Positions 1 to 11,792 of a stretch of DNA of 64,000 bases are shown here, one piece after another. The stretch comes from Sordaria brevicollis (taxonomy: Eukaryota > Ascomycota > Sordariomycetes > Sordariales > Sordariaceae), in assembly GCA_033439795.1 (NCBI GenBank), contig JAUTDP010000002.1:4402001-4466000 (forward strand), written 5' to 3'. Both the position numbers and the translations under genes were made by a program. The notes under the pieces were generated by a model. That model was given only the letters and a program-made list of their open reading frames with translations. It ran no database searches and was not told the origin of the DNA. The stretch's first letter is position 1; each line of letters opens with the position of its first letter.

Positions 1-2248
1 CTGGAGGACTTCGAGCACTGTCTCTCGCTCCCAGTAAGCCGGACCAACAGCCGGTTCTTCAGCATCCCCATCCCGACTACTTCGGCCAAAGGCGAAACTC
101 CGCACCCCCAGCATCCCCATCATCACCACCACCACCACCACCAACAAGCGACACCGTTCGGGTACCCCTCAGTGCACTCGGGTTTCCGGAGCGACGACAC
201 GGAGAGCGACATGAGCGACCAGGAGGCGGATGGCGGGGAAGCGTCGCACGGTGGCTACAGCCCGCCAGCCTGGAGGCGCCTCGGCAACGGCGACCGCAGC
301 AGCGGCTTCTGGCGCAAGGCCAACTCGCATCTCAATGACATTGACCCGCTCTTGCTCAACGGGTTCGGCGGTCTCGGCGGCGGACTAGGGAACGGCGGCT
401 GGTCAAGGGAGTTCGAAACCAGTCCCGAGTACGATAGCATGAATGAAGACGATATGGATCAAGATGCGATCCTGCAGAAAGCCATTAGGACAAGGTTACC
501 AACAGGAAGTCTGAGTCCCGAGAAGGAAAGGAGTCCAGAACCAGAATATGCGCGGCGTCAAAAGCAGGCCGAACTGCGCCAGCAGCAGATGAACCACCAG
601 AGGCTAGCCCCGGTGATCGAGGAAGAATTCGGCGATGTAAAGATCAAGGACGAACCGATGGAGGAGGATGCGGGCATGGTTTTGAGGGGGTTACCTCCTC
701 GTAAGGGCCCTGATAACTGTTCGTTTGGTTTCTTTGTTCCCTTTCATCCACCCATAGTCCCAATCCAGAATGATAAATCCATCATAAGACAAGTAAGACA
801 AAATCTGAATGAACACACGGCTAACTCCGTTCCTCTACCGTAGACTTCCGCTTCGCGGTCAGGGCAGAAGTCCACCAACGCACAGAACCTATTGAGACAG
901 CCGTTGCCTTCTTGCGCAAATGGCTCGGCCCGCTGACCCGGTCATGGTCATCCATGTTTCTTTCGGGTTTGGTAGCCGTCTTGTCGTACGCCGCCATGCG
1001 GTCGCTCTTTCAGCCGGCGTCTATGAGCCCCGTGCCTGATCTTGTGAAAGTGGCCGGTGTCGCGCGCTCCTTTGAGCCGCTCATTTATTACTCCGAGAAC
1101 GGCATCCAGCAAGTCGGCGACCTGCAAGCGACAGGTGTGGCCGTGTGGGATTTGGGAGAAAGTGTGCGGTCGAGTAACCTCACGTCGGCTCCCATTATTG
1201 TCAAGGAGCTGGATGAGTTGAGTGAAAGTCTCAAGACGTTGGCGATTGAACTGACAAAGTTCTTTGCAAACGTGGATGGTGATATTGATGGGTATGTCCT
1301 CCTTCCCCCTTCCCTTTCCCATTCACCCATCTCCCATACTAACATGCTCCCAGAATCCTAATAGTAATGGACTGGGCCCGCCGCGAACTTTCCCAACTCC
1401 AACACCTCCCCTCCCCACCTTTGTCGTCTTTCTTCGACAACCTCCACAACCTCTTCTCATCAATCGGCATCCTCGAAGACCCCTCAACCTCCCAACCCAC
1501 CCGTCTCGGTTTAATCGCCACCTCCCTCTTCGGCCCCTCCACCCCTCAACGCACAAAAACAACCCTCCAACGCACCTTCAACGAATTTTTAGCGGTTCTC
1601 GAAGAAGCAATCACCAATGAGTTACAACACTCCCTCGCCATATTCGCCCTCTTCGAAGCCATTGACCACCAATTTTTGAACCTCGCCCGGACCGTAGTCC
1701 GCGAATCTTCCCTTCAGGAAGAACTCCACGCCGACCTTCTTTCGTCGTTATGGACCCGCATCTTGGGAGCCAAAGCCTCTGACATACAAAAATACGAACG
1801 CAACCGCTTACTCCTCCTCAACGTGCGCGAAAAGACTGTTCGCAACAAGGGGATTTTGGTGGAACATAACCACAAACTCCTCGCTCTCAAGGCTTCCCTA
1901 GAAAACTTACGGAGGAAGTTAGTCAGTCCGCTGGTGAGAAGTGTCAACTCTAGCACGTTGACGATTGATGAGCAGATTCGCGGACTAGAAGATGTCGGGG
2001 TTTATCTTGAGGGGGTGAGGAGTAGGCAGAAGGGAAAGCTGATGGAGATGTTGTATGGTGGGGGGAGTTATAGGGCTGGGAGTACCTTGGAGGGGAATAA
2101 CGGGGGGAATGGATATGGAGGGGGCTATGGGGCGGGAGAGCAGAGAGAGGTGAGACTTGTTGCTGATGCTGGTCATGGAGGTGGGCATGGACATGGCAGT
2201 AATGGGGGGACGAGAAGTGCTCATGAGGGGCATAGGGGAGGGGAGTAG
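1..2248 (+). CDS. Unrecognised membrane/coiled-coil protein, 5' end outside window
   Basis: The reading frame is open from base 1, so the gene starts upstream. I infer three exons: 1-700, 844-1291 and 1354-2248. Intron 1 has donor GTAAGG and a CTAAC branch-like site; intron 2 has donor GTATGT and a CTAAC site before CCCAG. Joining them keeps the frame and ends in TAG. The N-terminal part is low complexity, with a His run (codons 41-48), Gly-rich stretches and an acidic region. Exon 2 has one probable transmembrane segment (around 'MFLSGLVAVLSYAAM'). The remainder is largely helical and coiled-coil-like ('RNKGILVEHNHKLLALKASL'), ending in a Gly/His-rich tail. The arrangement suggests a single-pass membrane protein with a cytosolic or nuclear low-complexity head. 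I do not recognise the family and assign no function. Confidence 0.75.
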
Positions 2249-3250
2249 TAAGTGGGATTAGTTGGTGTTGTCTGTTTGTTGGAGTACGGGTGGCATGTGA
2301 GTATGTTCATGGAATGGTTTCGACTGGAGTATCACTGGCTGGACATGGCATCGGATGGCACGGATATGGACAGGACAAGGACGGCAGGACATCAGCATAC
2401 TCGGTGCTTGAGGTGTATCGGTGTACTTGGACTGGTGTACTAGGGTGTTGGTGTTTATGAGAACTGGATGGGAGTTCCTCAGGGACCGGAGCATCATTGG
2501 TGGTCTGGCTTTTGTGCTTTACGGTAAGTGAAAGGGCCGGCTGGTCTGCTTTTCATCATCGGGTTTCTCAATCTGCTTGTCCTTTGCTTTTCAGTGTTTT
2601 CTTAGTGTTGGTAGCATTACTGGACATTCATTCATTTATTTCATTATGGATATGGATATGGATATGGATATGGACATGGAGTCAATACGTGGTGGGTGAA
2701 CGGTGTCACATTGGTGGTTCTCTCTTGGTGTCGGTCTAGTCTATAGGTCTATAGGCAAGTAGGTAGGCGTTTCACTCTTATCATCTATTCACTTTTACTT
2801 AGGACAATCTTCCTATGCTGTGTGACGCGGGAGTTTCCCCGCTACACACTAGGCTTCCATAGTTCATGGGTTGACGCTGCCGTACACGCGCAGTCAATGC
2901 GTGGCAGGCGTCAACAGGCAAAGCATCTATTATAGATAGAAGCCAACGGGTCGTCAACATTGACGCCCGACCTAGACAGTTCATCAATCAAGACACACAT
3001 CAATCTTTGACGAGCCCTCCACGCATTGCTACGCTGCGCCCGTGATTCCACGCATCACTGTGACTCGTAAGAACTTAAGGGTATACTGCTACTTCAAGTT
3101 ACTATGGGATATCATTCCTAATCATTACCTTCGCCTCTTCGTGAGCATCACTCATAAATGTGTTGAAACATCCAAACAAACTCCGACTCCAACGCTCGAA
3201 ATCAAACCTTCCCCTTCCACCTCCATCATAAGCAACCACTACCCAACCTC
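2249..3250. other. Convergent intergenic region with small repeats
   Basis: This lies between the 3' ends of two convergent genes. It contains a short ATGGAT tandem array near 2645-2676 and, at 2825-3060, a cluster of TTGACG motifs with imperfect inverted repeats (see findings). I see no convincing coding sequence; the reading frames are short and have no splice-compatible extensions. Confidence 0.5.
2645..2676 (+). repeat. ATGGAT hexamer microsatellite
   Basis: About five tandem copies of the hexamer ATGGAT, the last with a T-to-C change (GGACAT). It lies in the 3' flank of the gene at 1-2248. Confidence 0.7.
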
Positions 3251-5076
3251 TCACTGAACAGGACTCACCTTCTTCTCAACAGGCGTCTCACTCACCCTCT
3301 CCATCGAGCCCTCCGCCTCTCCTAGGTCGTCCCCCTTCCTCAACCCAAGCTGCCTAGTATCATACCCATTCTCCTCCAAAAACCTCCTAAACCTCGCATC
3401 CTCCACCTGAATCGTATCTTGCCCAATATGCGGCAAGCAAAACAGTACCAACGCCGCGCTAAGCACACACAATGAACTCGACACCCAAAAGGGGTACTGT
3501 GCCGCAAGTCTCTCATCACCTCCACCCGCCTTTTCGATATATGGAAATACCCAGGTACCGACGAACGCACCGATTTTCCCCACCGCCGCTGCTAAGCCAT
3601 AATATTGGCCACGGATACCGGTGGCGCACGTCTTCGCGGCTATCAAACCGATATTGTTCCCCGGTCCTAACTCGCCGAGAGATTGAAAAATACCGTAGAC
3701 CACCGCGAACGCGGCGACCCTGCCGGGCTGGGCTAGAGACGAGTAGCAGGCCGCCATTATGAATCCCACGATCGCTTGCAGGAAGACTCCCAAAGCCAAA
3801 GCGTAGCGGGGGCCGAGGAGGTCGGAAACGGGCGCTCCTAGCATGGTTCCCGGGATGTAAAACAAATTGATGACGGTGTTCCAGCCGAAAATTGTCGTTA
3901 AGGGTGAACCGGCAGGGTAGATGTTGGCTACAATCTTGGGGGAGTAAATCCCGAAACTGTAAGCGGAGAAGTCGTAGATGAACCAGATTAGCGAGACGAT
4001 AAACAGGCGGAAGCCGTAGAATTTGAGGACGAGACGGTAAGGCGTGCGAGCGTGTTTCATGCTGTTTTTTTGAAACTCTTCTGGTTCGGTGACGAATAGG
4101 CGCAAGACAAAAAGGACGAGGGGGAAAACGACGCCGATTCCGAGGGAGGTGCGCCAGATGGTGGAGAGATGTTTGTTGTCGCAGGCTGCGGAGACGACGT
4201 AGGGGACGAAGGCTCCGATCACGAAGCCCCAGTCGATCATGGAGTTGGTGAAGAGGATGAACCACATGTTGCGGGAGCCGGATTTGAGCTCGCCTGTGTT
4301 TTCGGCGCAGCCGACTGAGCCGGCTGGGTATTCGCCGCCTATGCCGACGCCGACCTTTTTGGGAGGAATGTTAGTTGGGGATGGAAGGGGGAGGGAGGGA
4401 GAGGACGTACGAAGAAGCGCCAGGCGGTCAAGATGTTGAACATCCCGATTACGTCGCCCTTGTAGTAGCTTCCTGCGGCTAGGGCGGCGAAGATGATGAG
4501 GATGATGGTTGAGACTAGGAGGGAGTTTGTTCGGGACCATTTGTCGGATCTGTTTTTTTTTTCTGTGTTAGTTCACCATCATCACTCTTTCTTTTCCATG
4601 ACTGGTGCTTTGAAAAGAAGTAGAAGTGAAGAAAAGATACTCACAGATATCCAAACAACAACATCCCCACCACCGTTCCCGCAAACGCAATATCCCCCAC
4701 ATACTTCTTCGCGTTCGAGTTCCTCCAGACTTCTTGGTATTGGCGGTCCAAGATGGTGACGACGGAGCCGATGACCTATCGTTATTCATCAGCCTTTCTA
4801 ATTTTTCTCTTTAAAATTTGCGACAGCTCCAAACTTGTTTTAAAGTCTGCTACAGCTTCGACTGAAGTGAAAAGAGACTGAAGTAAGAAGACATACATTA
4901 TTGATATACCCATCCGAGAAAAGTCCAGCGCCACAAGCAATCACCGGAATCAAATTCTTCCAGTTTGTTCTTCCTAGTGTTTGTCCTCCATTGGCGGTGG
5001 TATCGGTATGGCCATTGTCGACGGGTTGTGCAGAGGCTTCGTCAGATACGGCTTTGCGCCGGCCGAGCTTGAACAT
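3251..5076 (-). CDS. MFS glycerophosphodiester/phosphate permease, GIT1-like
   Basis: Predicted plasma-membrane transporter of the phosphate:H+ symporter branch of the major facilitator superfamily, closest in my judgement to yeast Git1 (glycerophosphoinositol/glycerophosphocholine uptake). Four exons on the minus strand: 5076-4897, 4775-4645, 4549-4411 and 4354-3251, giving 517 residues, about the length of Git1. Introns are 121, 95 and 56 bp with GTATGT, GTGAGT and GTACGT donors. The N-terminus is short and hydrophilic, then 'ACGAGLFSDGYINN' begins helix 1. The loop 2-3 signature 'LSDKWSRTNS' and the 'GVGIGGEYPAGSVGCAE' motif are typical of the family. A long acidic region follows the last helix. 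ATG at 5076 is the only sensible start. Substrate is inferred from family resemblance; a phosphate-specific role remains possible. Confidence 0.88.
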
Positions 5077-7001
5077 CTTTCTTGTGTATGTAGGTACGGA
5101 TGAAATGGGTAAGGTATAAGTCGTCGGCGGCCTGTTTAGGTATATTTAGGTTCGACACTCGACGATACTCGGGTATCCTAGATTTCGTAGGGGCGAAAAG
5201 GTGGAGAAGAAGAAGAAGGGCGTAGGGGAGAGGAAATAAGGAAAGGGAGAAGAAAAAAAAGTAGAATAGAAAGGGGAGAAAAGATGAAGGTTGTCGCAGA
5301 CTTTCTAGATAAACTTGACAGCTACCTTGAAGCTATTACAGCTATCGGCTCAGCTCACCAAGGGTAGAGGTACAGAACCGAGGCAACGGAACCTGCTCTG
5401 AACAAAAGAGGGAAAGAAGAGATGACAATCACAGGGTCGAAAACTGAACGAGGAGGAACTTGAGGTATGTAAGTGGCAGACGGGGAGGAGGGTGGGGGAC
5501 GGACCTCCAATGGCCTGCATATCCTTCGGACCAAGTAAGTGCCTTGACCCGAATTTCCATCCGTTTCTTTTTTTTCTTCAATCTCGACATTCCTCTTTCG
5601 GTATAAGTCATTCAAGAAAAAAAAAATGAGATGCATGGTGGGATAGGAAGGCTGGTAAGAAAAAAAAGCCTTTCCTGGTTCCTACCTTGTTAATGGCGGC
5701 ATCGATAGCACCACGATAGTTTTCCAACCCTGCGCATAACATAGTGAAGTGACAATGCAGCGTCCCATGCTCGGTGCAACCATCACCAACCTCGAGACAA
5801 GGAATGTCAGAAGCGAGGAGCTACTTCAACTGTTTTTTTTTCTTCTTCTTTCCCTCCCTGCTTTTGATCACTCGAGCTTCTCACAACAAGAGACCTTTTT
5901 GCCAGCAGATAGGGGTTCAAGAGATCATCCTCTTGCATCTCACCTTCTTCCTTCCTCTCCGCTAATTCGGAGTATTTGATACTCACCCCAAGGCATGGAA
6001 TCCCTTGTTTCTCCCCACACATGTCCACAAAGTCTCCGCGAAAGCTCCTCTCTTTCCACGTGGAGAGATCTCAGCTCGTGGATCCCTTCTTCTTGTTGTT
6101 TTAAACATCCCCTTTCCCTTCCGCCTTTTTACCTCTTCCCTTGTCCCTTTCCTTTTTCTTGCACACCCAACCCAATTTTATCTGCTTTATCTGGAAAATA
6201 TCGTCACGCGCACACCTCGTGGCTTTTCTGTGTGACAAAAGTCCAGGTGACGTTGTCCTGCATAAATCTTTCTGTGGGTGTCGAACGGTGCTTAACATCG
6301 GCTTCCAGCTTGTCAGATCGGGAATGGCGCATCACAAAGAGCTTACACTATCCAAGAGCAGTGGTGGTAGGTGTCAAGCTTTTCCAAGGCTTTCCAAGGC
6401 TTTTCTGGGCGGCGTTCGCCGAGGCGCTCCTCAAAAGCTTAGCGCTGTTGCCCGCTGAGATCGTGGGGTTATACTAGTGCCGGGAGCCGACCTTCCCGTC
6501 TTTACCCTTCGATCAGTGAGCTTTGTGTGGAAGAGGTCGTGAAGTTGACCTAATCTGATGTGTCTACGCTTCTTCGAGGATGAAGACGACTTTGAAATTC
6601 AAGTCCAAGAACTTGGGGAATGGTGGAAAAAAATGGCAAAAATTTCAAGTGGGATCGCTTGAAGACAAGAAAAATCACTGTTGGTGCCGAACTACCGTAG
6701 GATTCAACGCCGGCAAGGTGTAAGGTAGCCTTCGGTACGCTTGTGATCACAGAAATGTTTGTGTCACACGAGCTTCTTCCCAAAACGGAAGTCTCCGAAT
6801 GGCATCACAGACGGGCCTGTGGGATCTTGGCGTTGGCATCTGATTGATGGTGCTTACGTTTCACGGTGTTGTTCCGACTGTATGAAATTCTTCAACTATC
6901 TTTTAACTTCACAAGATTTTGGGTCTTGTTGATCTATAGCTTTTGGAAAACTCTATCATATTCGTGATTCTCTTCGTTGTGCCACTTCCTCCCAGACATA
7001 A
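5077..7001. other. Long pyrimidine-rich intergenic region
   Basis: Nearly 2 kb without a supportable gene. It is the upstream region of the GIT1-like permease and the downstream region of the PTPA gene. It carries many short oligopyrimidine and oligopurine tracts (for example around 5200-5290, 5830-5860 and 6100-6170) and a near-perfect duplicated block 'caaggctttccaaggctttt' near 6380. Frames up to 160 codons exist here but have Phe/Leu/Ser-rich translations expected from CT tracts, so I do not call them. Confidence 0.45.
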
Positions 7002-9294
7002 CTACTTAGCCCACGGCGCCTTCGTCACCGCAAACTGATTACTCGCAGTCCCCGGTGTCCCGTCTGGGAATGACTCCGGCGGCGGAGGTCCCGTACTCGG
7101 TGCTCCTCCCGGCCCTCCACTAGGCCTGGATGGCGTGAACCTGTTCGCGGCGGATGGTCCAACTCCCGCTCCAGCTCCCGCTGACCTCGCCCACGGAGCG
7201 GCTGTCATCGGCGGAGCCATACCAGCTCCGGCACCAGGTGCCTGAGTAGGAGCCTGAGCCCAAGGCGCAGCCGTCCCGGTCATACCTCCAGGACCGGCGG
7301 AAGGCTTTTGGGCCCAAGGGGCAGCTGTTCCCGGACCAACGCCGGGTGCTCGAGTCTGAGCCCACGGAGCCGCCGTCCCCGTCATCGGCCCCATCGGCCC
7401 CGTCGGTCTCTCAGTAGGAACCCCCACACCACCCGTAACCTGTGCCTTTGCAGCCTCCCCCACCGCATTGGCGACCGGCTGATTCTGCATGTGCACACTC
7501 TGCGCCGGCGCCGCCGCCTCGGGGTCCTTTTCCCACTGAAACAAACTTCCAAACGGAAAATGCTGCACAACAGGGAACTTGCTGAGCACCTCGGCGTTGA
7601 ACATCTTGATCATGCCCTTGTTGATCTTTCCCCAGCCGTCTTTGATGCCCGAGACATCGTAAAGGATTGGGGAGTGCTCCCAGAAGGGACCCTTTTTGAC
7701 GTCGTTGATGAAGCCGATTGCTGAAAAGTACATGTTTTCGGTACGGTAGCGTTCGACGGCGGTGGGTTTGGTGATGTCGGATGGTTTTGGAGAGTTGGGG
7801 ACGGAACCCTCGAGGGGGGTGGGTTCGTTGGGTGAGGAGATGGGACGGGTGTATTGTGCTGAGCCGAAGATGTAGGGGATGAATGAGTGGTCGTCGAGAC
7901 CCCAGACGCCGTGGGAGCCGGCAGGTTCGAGGGTGTAGGTGAGGATTAAGCGGCGGATGACACGGAGGTAGCTGTTGTCTTGTCAGAATTTTTACCACGA
8001 AAGAGGAACAAGGGAGGACTCACGGCTCAACAACCCCCAAAACAATCCTCCTCTCCACCTCTCCGTCTTCATCATTCTCCTCCCCTTCAAACCCACCCAG
8101 CTTCCACAGTCCGCCAAGGAACATCATGAAACTCAACTCATGTCCTGTCCCGTAATCCAGCCGCTGGGCACTTCCAAACCCTCCCAAGAAATACGCTTTC
8201 AGCTCTTCCAACGGGCCAACAACCTCTTGTTGCTTTTGCTCATTTGTCTTTTTATCACTCTCCCCATCACCATCTCCCTCCGTCTCCGTATCCGCCCCCT
8301 CCTCATCCTCCTCTTTTACTCCCCTCTCCTCTTCCTTCTTCACCTCCCCCTCTTGGTCGTCGTTAGTGATCGTCTCCCACCGCAAAACCCCCCTCGGCAA
8401 ATACTTCCTCAACAACCCCTCCGCCCTCTCCTCCAGCAACTTATGCCAAGTCCTAAAACTCACATTCCCAAACCGTCTCGGCCCCGGGTCAGGCGGCGCC
8501 TCGTCGATAATCGCCTCTACTTCTCTCAACAACTCTTGTAATTTCCTAATCGACTCCGGCTCTGCTTCCTTCCCTAACCCCTCCAACCCCGCCTTGGGCA
8601 ATGGGAAAGTCCTAATCTCCTCCCTCGGTTCCTCTTTCTTTTTGCGCAGAGCTTGTAACCGAGCAGCTAACGCATCCTTTGGCGGTTGTTCCGGTTCGGT
8701 CTCGGGGATTGGGTCGAGGTTTGGTTCGGATGCTAGGTGCGTGGGAGGAGCTGTTGTGGAAGCTGTCGTAGTCGCAGTCGTAGAGGTGGCGGTAGAAGGA
8801 GCTGCGCTGGACTTCTTGTGGACGATACGTGGAACGAGAGCGTGGTTGAGCTGGAGGATCCAGACGCCAATGTCGCGGTAGGCTTTGGAGACCAGAAAGT
8901 GGGAGACGTCGGGGCCTTCGTTGATGCACTTGGCTGGGCGGAGGAAGCGGTGTCCCTGGGAGGAGGAGGGGTTGAGGATTTCGAGCTTGGGGAGGGGTGG
9001 TAAGTTTGATGAGGGGGAGGTGGCGGGGGGGCCTGGGGGTTTAAAGGTTGGATCCATGATGCCGTCTTTTGGGCGTATGGAATTAATGTGTGAGTTGTGT
9101 TGTGATGGTTCAAGTCGTTGAAGTGTTGATGTGTCCAAGGGCAAGTTGTCAAGTGAGGGAAGAGCTATCGGAAGTGGTGGTTGAGTTGGGCTTCGATAAG
9201 CGCTGGACCCCACTGTCGTCATAGGGGTTCGCGGGGGCACATTGGCTGGAAGGGGGTCGCCCTGGGCGTCAACCCTCCAGCTCCAGCTCTTCAT
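7002..9294 (-). CDS. Serine/threonine phosphatase 2A activator (PTPA/Rrd family)
   Basis: PTPA proteins are peptidyl-prolyl isomerase-like activators of PP2A-type phosphatases in cytosol and nucleus. Two exons, 9294-8024 and 7971-7002, with a 52 bp intron (GTGAGT...CAG); the product is 746 residues from ATG 9294, or 667 from the in-frame ATG at 9057, where family homology starts soon after. Family features include '[20 protein letters not shown]', '[17 protein letters not shown]', '[20 protein letters not shown]' and, across the splice site, '[20 protein letters not shown]'. It then has '[20 protein letters not shown]'. An acidic insert interrupts the domain. The C-terminal tail is Pro/Gly/Ala-rich with four copies of 'TAAPWA' and a final 'KAPWAK'. 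The overall length exceeds yeast Rrd1/Rrd2 because of this tail and the insert. Confidence 0.92.
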
Positions 9295-9751
9295 GGTCCA
9301 GATGAAACCTCAAGGATTGCACCAAATTAAAGACAAGCTCCCTGAAGATGCATCTGAGGTGGCTTTCCAGGATGAAACGAAATATCGAGAAAGGGTCAAA
9401 AGTTGGTAAAACCAAAACATGTCTTGCATAAGTTTGACTAATGTAAGGTACCTCTGCCCTTCCGCTGGGCTATGATGCAATGTCGCCTCGATGAATCAAT
9501 GGAAGCCAACAAAACCCGAGACATCTCAGCCCTCCACTCCGGTTTTGATTCTTCTGTTCTTCTGTTCTTAAGCAGTCCTGTTGGGTTGTCTAGACTGCCC
9601 GTAGCAGTTCTAACTTCCTAAGGATGCCTTTCACCACACCCCTAATTCATGATACATCTCTATTAAGATATTATGTAACTCCAAAACACATGTGGTATTC
9701 GCTTTTTGCGCCTCATCGCCTAGTCATCATCAAGTCATTGTGTCGCTGTTT
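9295..9751. other. Intergenic, nothing recognised
   Basis: Between two minus-strand genes. Serves as upstream region for the PTPA gene. No coding, RNA or repeat signal found. Confidence 0.4.
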
Positions 9752-10732
9752 CTAGCGCACCTCCACCCCAGGAGACCCTCCAAACCCAAGACCGATACCC
9801 TCCTCCGGCACATACAACGTTCCCAGCCGCTCGTCCAGCCACCGAGCCAGCTCCTCCACTTGCCTCCTCATCGCCCTAACACTCGACGCCGACGGACCGC
9901 GTGCTGACGCGGCGGCATTGTTGACAGCATTGGCATTGCTGCCTTGACTGGTCGACGCAGTAGGTGCCGTGTTGATGGATGTGCCAAGGGGCGTGTTCTC
10001 CCCAGAAATATCCGCTTCCCTCTTTGACCTTGCCGAAGTAGCTGACGAAGATGTAGGCGTCCGATGTGGCCCAGCGCGCAATGGGAGATGATGACCGGGA
10101 TCGAGATGTCCTGGTGTTGGTGGCGCCTCCCCACCGTTCGCCCCTTCCGTCTCCCCTGGCTGCTTGCCATTCCCATGTCCATGTCCATGACCCTCTTCAC
10201 CACCCATGCATATGAATAGCATACCGCACCTCAGCCTCCTGATGACAAACACCAGCCCGTTGTCCATTTGCACCGTGACTGCTTGTCCAGGCACTGGTCG
10301 CGCCCTTAGCCCGCCTCCTGCTGCGCCCCCCCTTGCTGTCCCGACTGTGCTCTGACTTGCTGTGCTCCCTGTTGGACTCCCAATGACGTGGTGGTCGTCT
10401 GCCCCATGCCCATGATCACCGCCGTATCCAGAGCCAGATGGGTGATGAAGCCCCCAAAGAGAGGCAGCCACGGCGCATTGTCGCCTTAGCGCGCTGGCAC
10501 TCAGCCCGTTACTAGCATGGGCGAGCAGTTTCCCGGCGGGGGTGGTCAGGGCTGCCGTTCGGATATATGTCGAGAGGTTTGCGTGGAGGAAAGCGGTGAC
10601 GCGCTTGCTGAGGAGCAGAGGCGGAGGAGGAGGCATCAGGTTGCTTATCGCCGTCGCAGTGGCCAAAGTGGGGTCTGGGGTTGAGGAGAAGGGTGGTGGA
10701 GCGCCGTGGCCAGGGGCGGCTGGAGGTGACAT
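9752..10732 (-). CDS. Roadblock/LC7-like domain protein with low-complexity insert
   Basis: Single-exon gene, 326 residues, ATG at 10732. The order of predicted elements matches the Roadblock/LC7 (LAMTOR/MglB) fold: an N-terminal helix ('LLLSKRVTAFLHANL'), a strand pair ('IRTAALTTPAGKLLAHAS'), the central helix ('SALRRQCAVAASLWGLH'), then two strands ('VTVQMDNGLVFVIRRL', 'CGMLFICMG') and a terminal helix ('MRRQVEELARWLDERL'). Long Gly/His/Ser/Thr-rich segments split the fold at about residues 100-145 and 185-270. Fungal proteins of this fold act in Ego/LAMTOR-type vacuolar GTPase scaffolds or dynein complexes, so a role as a small scaffolding subunit is possible, but no partner is visible here. 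The fold assignment is my inference from pattern, not from a search. Confidence 0.6.
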   Translation of the reverse strand: MSPPAAPGHGAPPPFSSTPDPTLATATAISNLMPPPPPLLLSKRVTAFLHANLSTYIRTAALTTPAGKLLAHASNGLSASALRRQCAVAASLWGLHHPSGSGYGGDHGHGADDHHVIGSPTGSTASQSTVGTARGGAAGGGLRARPVPGQAVTVQMDNGLVFVIRRLRCGMLFICMGGEEGHGHGHGNGKQPGETEGANGGEAPPTPGHLDPGHHLPLRAGPHRTPTSSSATSARSKREADISGENTPLGTSINTAPTASTSQGSNANAVNNAAASARGPSASSVRAMRRQVEELARWLDERLGTLYVPEEGIGLGFGGSPGVEVR

Positions 10733-11611
10733 TGTTGGACGCTTCGTGAGGGATGACGGCGGTTTTGGGTCGAGTTATATCGTTCGTGTCGTTGAGGACA
10801 GTTTTTCTTAGAGTCGAGATGATGTTGAGGAACAAAAGAGAGACGATGGCAGAGAGCGTGGAGTGATGGATCGTCCGTTAAGGTGCCCTTATCGCAGGGT
10901 GGGTTCGTTGTGTTGTTCAATATGGGGACTCGAACTGGTGTTTCGCTGTTTGCGGGTCGGGGACGAACTGCCGTTGTTGGGGTCAGGAGATGGTCCCTCT
11001 AGTGAGTGTCTGTAGGGTGCCCCTGGCTATGAGCGCTTATTCTGTGTTCGGTCGAGTTATGTCGTCGGTATAGGGTTGTCGTGAGAAGTTATCGTATAAT
11101 CGTATAATGTTTGTCGAGCAATGGCACAAAGTCGCCTTGTTTCTTCAGTCTGATGTTCAGTGTCGCAACGTTGCTTTGTGGAACAGTGAACTGAACTGGG
11201 AACAAGTGGAAGAGACTCAGACCCGGAGATGGAAGTTGGTGGAGAAGGCGAGGTCACGGTAACTTATCGATAAGATAAGAGCTTCACTTTCCCCACAGCC
11301 TCGTTCTGAAGGATTAACAGTCAAGGGTTAGGGTAGCTCTAGTTCGTATTGCACATACAGTACAATCTGAGTCACGAGAGTGACAAAAGTAAGAGCGTCA
11401 GATGAGATTGTAAAAGTTAAATCAGCAATTCCATAGCATTTCACGTTTGAGAAAACCGTGGACAAGGCTTCTTTCCCAGGAAACGGAACTCGGCAATATG
11501 ACATTGCGATACTCCACTCTAACTGGGGAAAAGTGGAATCACAACCCAGCAGCAGATCTGGGGAAAAAAAGCTACAAAAAAAGAAAAAGAAGTCAAAAAG
11601 AAGAAAAAGAT
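10733..11611. other. Intergenic, nothing coding recognised
   Basis: Upstream of the Roadblock-like gene and downstream of the tRNA gene. Only short frames are present. Several T-rich stretches (on the minus strand) directly follow the tRNA and would terminate RNA polymerase III. Confidence 0.4.
11560..11611 (-). terminator. RNA polymerase III T-run terminators
   Basis: Immediately 3' of the initiator tRNA on the minus strand there are repeated runs of five or more T (plus-strand A5-A8 tracts), the standard Pol III stop signal, present in multiple backup copies. Confidence 0.7.
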
Positions 11612-11683
11612 TAGCTGCAACTCGTTTCGATCGAGTGACCTCCGGGTTATGAGCCCGGCGCGCTTCCGCTGCGCCATGCAGCT
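11612..11683 (-). tRNA. Initiator tRNA-Met (CAT)
   Basis: Read on the minus strand it folds as a complete 72-nt cloverleaf. The acceptor stem has seven perfect pairs and begins with A1:U72. The D stem is GCGC/GCGC, and the anticodon stem is CCGGG/CCCGG around loop CTCATAA with anticodon CAT. The variable loop is AGGTC and the T stem ACTCG/CGAGT. The T loop is ATCGAAA rather than TTCRANN. A1:U72, three consecutive G:C pairs closing the anticodon loop, and A at both ends of the T loop are the hallmarks of eukaryotic initiator rather than elongator tRNA-Met. There is no intron. Downstream on the minus strand are several T runs suited to Pol III termination. Confidence 0.95.
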
Positions 11684-11792
11684 GTTAAACTGTTGAATGA
11701 GAAGATTGTGTAGAAACAACCATTCTATCCCCAAGAGCCTTCCCCATATCCTACATCTCCCTTCCCTCTCCCTATTCCGAAGCTCTCACACC

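Noticed and set aside
5995..6477. 160-codon plus-strand frame
   Set aside because: Translation is Phe/Leu/Ser/Pro-rich from a CT-rich promoter-like stretch; no domain, and alternative frames are equally open.
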